A DNA stretch of 18,545 nt from JBGTBQ01 sp041749275. GTDB lineage: Bacteria; Acidobacteriota; Blastocatellia; Pyrinomonadales; Pyrinomonadaceae. Shown piece after piece: positions 12,756-18,545 of this stretch. Numbering within the stretch: position 1 is the stretch's first letter; the number at the start of each line of letters is the position of its first letter. The position numbers were made by a program, and so were the translations under genes. The notes beneath the pieces are model-generated. The model saw nothing but the letters and a program-made list of their open reading frames with translations, was not told the origin of the DNA and made no database searches. Location: NCBI GenBank assembly GCA_041749275.1, contig JBGTBQ010000053.1:1-18545 (forward strand), in the 5' to 3' direction.

Positions 12756-15716
12756 ATGCCGGCAACAATCGCCTTTATCTTCGCCCTCTTGACCGTGCTC
12801 GGTCTGGCGGGTACGACCGCCGCCGCGCGCGAAACGCCGTGGGTCAAGACTGAGTATCGCCGGGGCGACTTCCAACTCGTCCACGGCGCGCGCGCGGCGG
12901 ACATTCTCGTCTCGCCGGAAGATTTTAAAGTCGTAAACATCGCGGCCAGCGACTTGGCGACGGATGTCGAGCGCGTGACGGGAAGGAAGCCGCTTCTTCG
13001 TGCGGAAGCGGTGGGCGCGTCCGGGCATTCGATAATCGTCGGCACGCTGGGCCGGAGTCCGTTCATTGACCAGCTGGCCCGCGACGGCAAGCTGGACGTG
13101 AACGGCTTGCGAGGCCGTTGGGAAAGTTTTCTGATTGCGACCGTTCCCGACCCGCTGCCCAATATCAAAATGGGCTTGGTGATTGTCGGCAGCGACCGGC
13201 GCGGGACGGCCTTCGGCGTTTACGAGTTGTCGCAGGCCATCGGCGTCTCGCCGTGGCACTGGTGGGCCGACGTGACGCCCGAACGCCGGCGCGCTCTCGT
13301 TGTCGCGGCGGGCGTTCGTCGTCAAGGCCCGCCATCGGTGCAGTACCGCGGCGTCTTTCTCAACGACGAGGATTGGGGCTTGCAGCCGTGGGCGGCGAAG
13401 ACCTACGAGCCGGAGACAGGCGATGTCGGCCCCAAGACTTACGCGCGCATCTTCGGGCTGCTGCTCCGCCTCAAGGCCAACACGCTCTGGCCCGCGATGC
13501 ACAAATGCACGCGCCCCTTCAACCACTTCGCCGAAAACAAACGGGTGGCGGACGACTACGCCATCGTCATGGGTTCGTCGCACGCCGAGCCGATGCTTCG
13601 CAACAACGTCGGCGAGTGGACGGACGACCCGAAGCAGTTCGACTACACGAAGAACCCCGAAGGCGTCCGCCGGTATTGGGAGGAGCGCGCCCGCGAGAAC
13701 GGGCGCTTCGAGAACGTCTACACGCTGGGGATGCGCGGCATCCACGACAGCCCCATTCAGGGGCCGAAGTCGCAAGGCGAACGGATCGAGCTGCTGGAAA
13801 AAATCTTCGACATCCAGCGCGGCCTGCTGGCCGAACACACCGGACGTGACGTGACGCAGGTTCCGCAAATCTTCTGCCCGTACAAAGAGGTGCTGGCCGA
13901 TTATCGCGGCGGGCTGAAGGTTCCCGAAGACGTAACCATCGTCTTCCCCGACGACAACTTCGGCTACATACGCTATTTCCCGTCCGCCGAGGAGCGACAG
14001 CGCGCGGGCGGTTTCGGCGTCTATTATCACATCTCCTACTTGGGCCGCCCGCTCTCGTATCTGTGGCTCAACACGACGCCGCCGGCTCTCATCTGGGAAG
14101 AGATGTCGAAGGCTTACGACCACGGGATGCGAAAGTTCTGGATGCTCAACGTCGGCGACCTCAAGCCGGCTGAAGTCGGCATCGAGTTCTTCATGCGGAT
14201 GGCGTGGGACATTACGCGCTGGCGGCGCGATAACCTCTCGGATTATCTCAAGGAGTGGGCGCGGCGCGAGTTTGGGGCGAAACATGCGGATGAAATCGCC
14301 GCCGTGATGGACGAGTATTACCGGCTCGGCTTTGCGCGCAAGCCCGAACACCTGCAATGGCATCTGCCGGGCGAAGAGCCGCGCGCGAGCGACCTCAGCT
14401 CGATTGACTACGGCGACGAAGCGCAAGCGCGTCTCGATGCTTATGACACTCTCATGGCGCGCGCCGACCGTCTGTACGCCGCGATGCCTCCGCACCGGAG
14501 GGACGCTTTTTATCAACTCGTGGCCTACCCGGTGCGCGGGGCGGCGCTCGTGAACCGTCGCTTCTTTCTGACGGAGAAGAGCGCCTTCTACGCCGCGCAG
14601 GGCCGCGCGAGCGCCGCCGCGCTGGCCGCGCGCGCAAGAGAAGCGGACGCGCAAATGATGGCGGAGACCGATTACTACAACGAGCGGCTCGCGGGCGGGA
14701 AGTGGCGGCACATGATGCGGATGGAGATGGCGGAGGGCGAATGGCGGAGCATGAGAACCACGCCGCCCACGACACCGCCCTCGGTCTTGCGGATGAAAAC
14801 GCCGGAGGAGGCCGGACTCGGCGTCGCCGTCGAAGGGCGGCTTGAGCCGCTCTGGGAGAATGAACGAGACGCCGCCTTGCCAACGCTCGATGTGTTCACG
14901 CGCGACGCGCGTTTCATAGATGTCTTCAACACGGGCCGCGCGCCCGCGCGCTGGACGGCGAAGGCAAGCCAAGAGTGGATCAAGTTGAGCCGCGCCGAAG
15001 GCGACCTCGGCGAAGATGCGCGCATCCGTGTCTCCGTGGATTGGGACAAGGTTCCGACAGGAGAGAACGTCTCCGGGACAGTGGCAATCAACGCGGCGGG
15101 CGCGACGCGCACGGTGAGCGTGCCGGTCTTCAACCCTTTGACGCCACGACCGGAAGACGTGTCGGGCTTCGTCGAATCCGCGGGCGTCGTAGCGTTGGAG
15201 GCCGAGCACTTCACACGTAAGACTGATCGCGCGGGCGCGAGCTGGCAGGTCATCCCCGGTCTGGGTCGCACGGGCGACTCCGTGGCGGTCTTCCCCACGA
15301 CCGCGACCAGCGTCGAACCTGCGCGAGCACCCACGGACGCGCCGGTGTTAGAATATCGTCTGCAACTTTTCACGCCCGGCAAAGTCACTGTGACGTGTTA
15401 CCTCGTCCCAACGCAGCCCATCCGGCCCGGACACGGCTTGCGTTATGCGGTCGGGTTGGACGACGAGCCGCCGCGGCCAGTCGCCGCCGGAGAAAAAGTG
15501 GAAGTGACATCGAAGGCGTGGTCGCTGAACGTGCTGAACGCAACCATCGCCGGCACGACGGCGCTCGAAGTCTCCGCTCCGGGCACGCACGTTTTAAAAA
15601 TCTACATGATTGATCCCGGCGTGGTGCTGGACAAAATCGTGCTGGACGCAGGAGGCTTGCGGCCCAGTTATTTCGGGCCGGAGGAGACGAAGGTCTTCAA
15701 AAAAAATCGGCGGTAA
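12756..15716 (+). CDS. GH115 alpha-glucuronidase (xylan alpha-1,2-(4-O-methyl)glucuronidase), exported
   Basis: The protein has 986 residues, in the usual range for GH115. The signal peptide ends near residue 24 (core IAFIFALLTVLGLAG). An N-terminal alpha/beta domain contains IIVGTLGRSP and GTAFGVYELSQAIGVSPWHWW. The catalytic region shows QYRGVFLNDEDWGLQPWA (from 196), LKANTLWPAMH, VMGSSHAEPML, FPDDNFGYIRYFP (D399, D400, N401), YYHISYLGRPLSYLWL and RKFWMLNVGDLKPAE. An all-helical segment follows, then an Ig-like segment and a C-terminal carbohydrate-binding-like domain beginning near GVVALEAEHFTR. GH115 removes (4-O-methyl)glucuronic acid from xylan; related enzymes act on arabinogalactan. 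It is the clearest glucuronoxylan marker in the locus and fits with the xylose isomerase downstream. No strong Shine-Dalgarno is seen before ATG 12756. Confidence 0.93.
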   Translation: MPATIAFIFALLTVLGLAGTTAAARETPWVKTEYRRGDFQLVHGARAADILVSPEDFKVVNIAASDLATDVERVTGRKPLLRAEAVGASGHSIIVGTLGRSPFIDQLARDGKLDVNGLRGRWESFLIATVPDPLPNIKMGLVIVGSDRRGTAFGVYELSQAIGVSPWHWWADVTPERRRALVVAAGVRRQGPPSVQYRGVFLNDEDWGLQPWAAKTYEPETGDVGPKTYARIFGLLLRLKANTLWPAMHKCTRPFNHFAENKRVADDYAIVMGSSHAEPMLRNNVGEWTDDPKQFDYTKNPEGVRRYWEERARENGRFENVYTLGMRGIHDSPIQGPKSQGERIELLEKIFDIQRGLLAEHTGRDVTQVPQIFCPYKEVLADYRGGLKVPEDVTIVFPDDNFGYIRYFPSAEERQRAGGFGVYYHISYLGRPLSYLWLNTTPPALIWEEMSKAYDHGMRKFWMLNVGDLKPAEVGIEFFMRMAWDITRWRRDNLSDYLKEWARREFGAKHADEIAAVMDEYYRLGFARKPEHLQWHLPGEEPRASDLSSIDYGDEAQARLDAYDTLMARADRLYAAMPPHRRDAFYQLVAYPVRGAALVNRRFFLTEKSAFYAAQGRASAAALAARAREADAQMMAETDYYNERLAGGKWRHMMRMEMAEGEWRSMRTTPPTTPPSVLRMKTPEEAGLGVAVEGRLEPLWENERDAALPTLDVFTRDARFIDVFNTGRAPARWTAKASQEWIKLSRAEGDLGEDARIRVSVDWDKVPTGENVSGTVAINAAGATRTVSVPVFNPLTPRPEDVSGFVESAGVVALEAEHFTRKTDRAGASWQVIPGLGRTGDSVAVFPTTATSVEPARAPTDAPVLEYRLQLFTPGKVTVTCYLVPTQPIRPGHGLRYAVGLDDEPPRPVAAGEKVEVTSKAWSLNVLNATIAGTTALEVSAPGTHVLKIYMIDPGVVLDKIVLDAGGLRPSYFGPEETKVFKKNRR

Positions 15717-15718
15717 AT

Positions 15719-15808
15719 AGTTAAGGACTGCGCGTCAATCCGCCGCGTAGCGGCGTTTGAGTACAGTTGAGGACTGCGCGTCAATCCGCCGCGTAGCGGC
15801 GTTTGAGT
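15719..15808 (+). repeat. Two tandem copies of a 44-base repeat after the GH115 gene
   Basis: Copies at 15719-15762 and 15765-15808 differ at one base and have a period of 46. Each contains a hairpin CGCCGC-GTA-GCGGCG. The array starts 3 bases after the GH115 stop. A TTG-initiated extension of the galactokinase frame crosses it but is unlikely to be coding. Confidence 0.85.
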
Positions 15809-15812
15809 TTAG

Positions 15813-15941
15813 CCCGGCGTTTCAACGCCGGGGAAAGGTCGCAACGAGTCCCCGCGTCGCGTCAGCGACGCTTGAATCAAGCGCCGGCGCGTCCGTCCAA
15901 ACGTCGCTGACGCGACGCAGACCGGGTGTTGAAACACCCGG
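15813..15941. repeat. Composite of three nested or adjacent palindromes upstream of galactokinase
   Basis: CCCGGCGTT/AACGCCGGG (15813-15832) and CCGGGTGTT/AACACCCGG (15922-15941) are two 9-bp hairpins, each with a 2-nt loop. Between them a perfect 17-bp inverted repeat (15854-15870 and 15902-15918) encloses a 31-nt loop. The two outer hairpins resemble each other with compensating changes, like the two ends of a mobile palindromic element. With the tandem repeats at 15719-15808 this fills the 271-base gap. Confidence 0.75.
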
Positions 15942-15973
15942 CTCAAGTCAAAGCGCCGCGGCGGAGGCCGAGC

Positions 15974-15979
15974 AGAGGG
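15974..15979 (+). promoter_or_regulatory. Shine-Dalgarno site that sets the galactokinase start
   Basis: AGAGGG lies 8 bases before ATG 15988. It supports that start over the in-frame TTG at 15757, whose extra 77 residues would be translated repeats. Confidence 0.65.
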
Positions 15980-15987
15980 TTAATTTG

Positions 15988-17145
15988 ATGGACGAACGCA
16001 CTGTGCGTGAAGCGTTTTATGATTTGTACGGCGGCGGCGAGCCGCGTCTGTTTCACGCGCCGGGGCGCGTGAATTTGATCGGCGAGCACACGGATTTCAA
16101 CGACGGCTTTGTGTTGCCGATGGCGATTGATCGCGGCACGACGGTCGCCGCCGCGCCGCGCCCGGACCGACAGGTCAGCGCGCACTCAGTTAACCTCAAC
16201 CGGACGGCGGAGTTCGACCTCGATGCGCCGGGGCCACGGCGGCGCGGCGTGTGGTTCGATTACGTGGAGGGCGTGGCGCAGGCTTTAATCCGGCGCGGCG
16301 CGCGTCTGCGGGGCGCGGAACTCGTCATCGCTTCGGACGTGCCTTCAGGAGCGGGCCTCTCATCTTCGGCGGCGCTCGAAGTCTCGACCGGCATGGCGCT
16401 CGTCGCCGTGTCCGGCGTCGAGCTTGACCTGAAAGAGCTGGCGCTCGCCGGTCAGGAGGCCGAGCACACCTACGTCGGGACGAAGTGCGGCATCATGGAT
16501 CAGTTTACCTCCGCTTGCGGGCGCGCGGGCCATGCTCTCCTGATTGACTGTCGCTCGCTCGAAGCGACGCCGATTCCGCTCGACACGTCCGAGACGGTGG
16601 TCGTCGTCTGCGACACGCACGTCAAACACCAACTGGCTTCGTCCGCTTACAACGAGCGTCGCGCCGACTGCGAGCGCGGCGTCGAACTTCTACGCGAGGC
16701 GCTTCCCGGTCTCAAAGCTTTACGCGATGTCAGCGTCGAAGCGTTACGGGCGCACGAGGAGCGGCTCCCCGAAACGGTCAGGCGTCGTTGCCGCCACGTC
16801 GTGACCGAAAACGCGCGCACGCTCCGCGCCGCCGCCGCGCTCGAGGCCGGCGGCGTGGACGAGTTGGGGCGTTTGATGTGGTTGTCGCACGAGTCGCTGC
16901 GCGACGATTACGAGGTCAGTTGCGCGGAACTGGACGCGCTGGTCGAGATCGCCGCCGGCGTCCCCGGCGTCGCGGGTGCGCGCATGACAGGCGGCGGCTT
17001 TGGCGGTTGCACGGTCAACCTCGTGCGGCGCGGCGCGCTCGAACGCTTTCGTGAGATCGCCGCGCGCGAGTATGAACGGAAGTTCGGCGTCGAGTTGTCG
17101 GTCTACGTCGTCGAGGCCAGCGACGGCGCGCGCGCGTTAACGTAA
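15988..17145 (+). CDS. galK: Galactokinase (GHMP kinase family), cytoplasmic
   Basis: The protein has 385 residues, the normal galactokinase length, when started at ATG 15988. It phosphorylates galactose to galactose-1-phosphate with ATP, the entry step of the Leloir pathway. The N-terminal galactokinase signature is complete: GRVNLIGEHTDFNDGFVLP (from about residue 26). The GHMP ATP-binding motif is VPSGAGLSSSAA (from about 118), followed by GTKCGIMDQFTSACG, which includes the catalytic-base Asp region. The third GHMP motif is MTGGGFGGCTVN (about 333-344). There is no signal peptide. Galactose released by the GH2 enzyme would be its substrate. Other Leloir genes (galT, galE) are not in the window. 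It is separated from xylA by 86 bases. Confidence 0.95.
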   Translation: MDERTVREAFYDLYGGGEPRLFHAPGRVNLIGEHTDFNDGFVLPMAIDRGTTVAAAPRPDRQVSAHSVNLNRTAEFDLDAPGPRRRGVWFDYVEGVAQALIRRGARLRGAELVIASDVPSGAGLSSSAALEVSTGMALVAVSGVELDLKELALAGQEAEHTYVGTKCGIMDQFTSACGRAGHALLIDCRSLEATPIPLDTSETVVVVCDTHVKHQLASSAYNERRADCERGVELLREALPGLKALRDVSVEALRAHEERLPETVRRRCRHVVTENARTLRAAAALEAGGVDELGRLMWLSHESLRDDYEVSCAELDALVEIAAGVPGVAGARMTGGGFGGCTVNLVRRGALERFREIAAREYERKFGVELSVYVVEASDGARALT

Positions 17146-17217
17146 ATAGAGAGTCGAGCGGGTCGTCGGGCGGACATTCCGGCGGCGACCGGCGTCTTTA
17201 AAAATATCGGACACCAC

Positions 17218-17223
17218 AAGGAG
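17218..17223 (+). promoter_or_regulatory. Shine-Dalgarno site of xylose isomerase
   Basis: AAGGAG lies 8 bases before ATG 17232. It is the closest match to the consensus in the window and suggests strong translation of xylA. Confidence 0.7.
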
Positions 17224-17231
17224 ATGCCAAC

Positions 17232-18401
17232 ATGGCGACAGACAAATACTTGCCGCGACCGGAGCATAAATTCACGTTCGGGCTGTGGACGGTTGGCAAT
17301 CGCGGGCGCGACCCCTTCGGCGACGCCGTCCGGCCCACCCTTCCTCCGAACGACGCCGTGCGGATGCTCTCAGAGGTCGGCGCGTGGGGCGTCAACTTCC
17401 ACGACAACGATCTGGTGCCGATTGACGCGACCCCGTCCGAGCGTGACCGCATCGTCCGCGAGTTTCGCGCCGTCTGTGAAGAGTCCGGCATCACCGTCCC
17501 GATGGCGACCGTCAATCTCTTCTACGACGCCGTGTTCCGCGATGGAGCCTTCACCTCGAACGACCCGGCGGTGCGCGCCTACTCTTTACAGAAGACGATG
17601 CGCGCGATGGATTTGGGCGCGGAGTGTGGGGCTAAAATCTTCGTGCTGTGGGGTGGGCGTGAGGGCGTCGAGACGGACGCCTGCCGTCGCGCGGACGAGG
17701 CCGTCAAGCGGCTGCGCGAGGCTCTCAACTACCTGTGCGAATACTCGATGGATCAGGGCTACGACTACCGCTTCGCATTGGAAGCCAAACCGAACGAGCC
17801 GCGCGCCGACATCTACATGCCGACGACGGGCGCCTACCTCGCGTTGATCTCGACGCTGGAGCACCCGGAGTTGGTCGGGGTCAACCCGGAGGTGGCGCAC
17901 GAGCACATGGCGGGCTTGAACATGACGCACGCGGTGGCGCAGGCGTGGGAGGCGGGTAAGCTCTTCCACATTGACCTGAACGATCAGGTGCCGGGCCGCT
18001 ACGATCAGGACTTGCGGTTCGGGTCGGCGAACCCGAAGACGGCCTTCTGGCTGGTGAAGTTTTTGGAGGACGTAGGTTATGAGGGGCCGCGAGCGTTCGA
18101 CGCGCACGCCTACCGGACGGAGGACTACGACGGGGTGAAGGATTTCGCGCGCGGATGCATGCGGACATATCTCATTCTGAAAGAGAAGGCGGCGCAGTGG
18201 AACTCGGACGCTGAGATCAAGGCGTTGTTGGCGGAGCTGGCCGAAGCGGGAAGCGGGGCGCCGCCGGTCGGGAAGTTCGAGAAGGAAGGGGCGGCGTCGC
18301 TCCTCTCTCACGACTTTGACCGGGCGGCGCTGGCGGCGAAGGGCTTGAAGTACGAGCGGCTCGATCAGTTGACGATGGACATCCTGCTCGGCGTTCGTTA
18401 A
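17232..18401 (+). CDS. xylA: Xylose isomerase (short, actinobacterial-type class I), cytoplasmic
   Basis: The protein has 389 residues and interconverts D-xylose and D-xylulose using two divalent metal ions. The sequence starts KFTFGLWTVGNRGRDPFGD, as in the short class I enzymes. Active-site residues are visible: the ring-opening His57 in VNFHDNDLVP; metal ligands Glu184 (EAKPNEPR), Glu220 and His223 (NPEVAHEHMAG), Asp248 and Asp251 (FHIDLNDQ) and Asp290 (FDAHAYR). The Lys of AKPNEP is also kept. The catalytic site is therefore intact. No signal peptide is present. An FGGY kinase starts 34 bases after its stop, giving the usual xylA-xylB pair. With GH115 upstream, this supports use of xylose from glucuronoxylan or another xylose-containing polymer. 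Confidence 0.96.
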   Translation: MATDKYLPRPEHKFTFGLWTVGNRGRDPFGDAVRPTLPPNDAVRMLSEVGAWGVNFHDNDLVPIDATPSERDRIVREFRAVCEESGITVPMATVNLFYDAVFRDGAFTSNDPAVRAYSLQKTMRAMDLGAECGAKIFVLWGGREGVETDACRRADEAVKRLREALNYLCEYSMDQGYDYRFALEAKPNEPRADIYMPTTGAYLALISTLEHPELVGVNPEVAHEHMAGLNMTHAVAQAWEAGKLFHIDLNDQVPGRYDQDLRFGSANPKTAFWLVKFLEDVGYEGPRAFDAHAYRTEDYDGVKDFARGCMRTYLILKEKAAQWNSDAEIKALLAELAEAGSGAPPVGKFEKEGAASLLSHDFDRAALAAKGLKYERLDQLTMDILLGVR

Positions 18402-18435
18402 TACAGGTCGGGCGGGCTGAGAGTGGGACGGCTCA

Positions 18436-18545
18436 ATGAATCTGCTGGGTATTGATGTCGGGACGGGCGGCACGCGCGCGGTCGTCGTGGACGAGCGCGG
18501 GGGCGTCGTCGCGTCGGCGACCGCCGAGCACGCGCCCTTCGCCTC
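18436..18545 (+). CDS. xylB: FGGY-family carbohydrate kinase, probable xylulokinase, 3' truncated by the window edge
   Basis: Only the first 36 codons are present, from ATG 18436. They read MNLLGIDVGTGGTRAVVVD followed by an ERGGVVASA turn. This is the N-terminal phosphate-1 loop of FGGY sugar kinases (D-V-G-T/S-x-x-x-R/K). The family phosphorylates xylulose, ribulose, glycerol, gluconate and others. Xylulokinase is favoured because the gene lies 34 bases after xylA in the same direction. The fragment alone cannot exclude another FGGY substrate. The upstream GAGAG-like stretch is a weak ribosome site. Confidence 0.72.
   Translation, partial: MNLLGIDVGTGGTRAVVVDERGGVVASATAEHAPFA

Noticed and set aside
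12660..15209. An 849-codon open frame on the minus strand opposite GH115
   Set aside because: GH115 on the + strand has family motifs throughout. The minus frame has none, is Arg/Val/His-rich as expected for the reverse of a high-GC gene, and runs into the palindrome at 12657-12733.
15719..15808. CRISPR-like array
   Set aside because: There are only two copies with a 2-base gap, no spacers and no cas genes.
15757..15987. Galactokinase starting at the upstream TTG, adding 77 residues
   Set aside because: The extra residues come from the tandem and inverted repeats. ATG 15988 has a spaced AGAGGG site and gives the normal family length.

Overview
This is a high-GC bacterial window in which every convincing gene lies on the + strand. 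It reads as a carbohydrate-degradation locus followed by sugar-entry genes. Gene families, base composition and the density of several unrelated small palindromic repeat families suggest Acidobacteriota, perhaps Blastocatellia. That placement is an inference from general knowledge; there is no rRNA or other marker gene here.

Layout: (1) a GH28 pectinase-fold hydrolase cut by the left edge (1-1311); (2) a repeat-rich gap with a four-unit REP/BIME-like cluster and a 31-bp inverted repeat (1312-1620); (3) a SASA-family sialate/xylan-type O-acetylesterase (1621-3171), a CE12-like SGNH acetylesterase (3191-4162) and a second GH28 protein (4208-5842); (4) a putative lipoprotein formylglycine-generating enzyme (5949-6869) followed by two cysteine-type S1 sulfatases that overlap by 4 bp (6922-8511, 8508-9998); (5) a GH2 enzyme (10240-12657) and a GH115 alpha-glucuronidase (12756-15716); (6) galactokinase (15988-17145), xylose isomerase (17232-18401) and the start of a xylulokinase-like FGGY kinase (18436 to the right edge).

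How they may work together: the first nine proteins are exported, apart from the first, whose N-terminus is missing. They carry activities for removing acetyl groups, sulfate, galacturonosyl or rhamnogalacturonan units, beta-linked sugars and (4-O-methyl)glucuronic acid. The last three are cytoplasmic and feed galactose and xylose into central metabolism. The target is therefore probably an acetylated, uronic-acid-rich heteropolysaccharide that may also be sulfated, such as rhamnogalacturonan, glucuronoxylan or an ulvan-like polymer. No SusC/SusD pair, other transporter, regulator or endo-xylanase is visible.

The most unusual things are the exported FGE candidate beside its likely clients, and several different palindromic repeat families. 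One palindrome lies inside the 5' end of the SGNH esterase ORF, and another forms the 3' tail of the first sulfatase ORF. I found no RNA genes, CRISPR arrays, transposase genes or clear intrinsic terminators.
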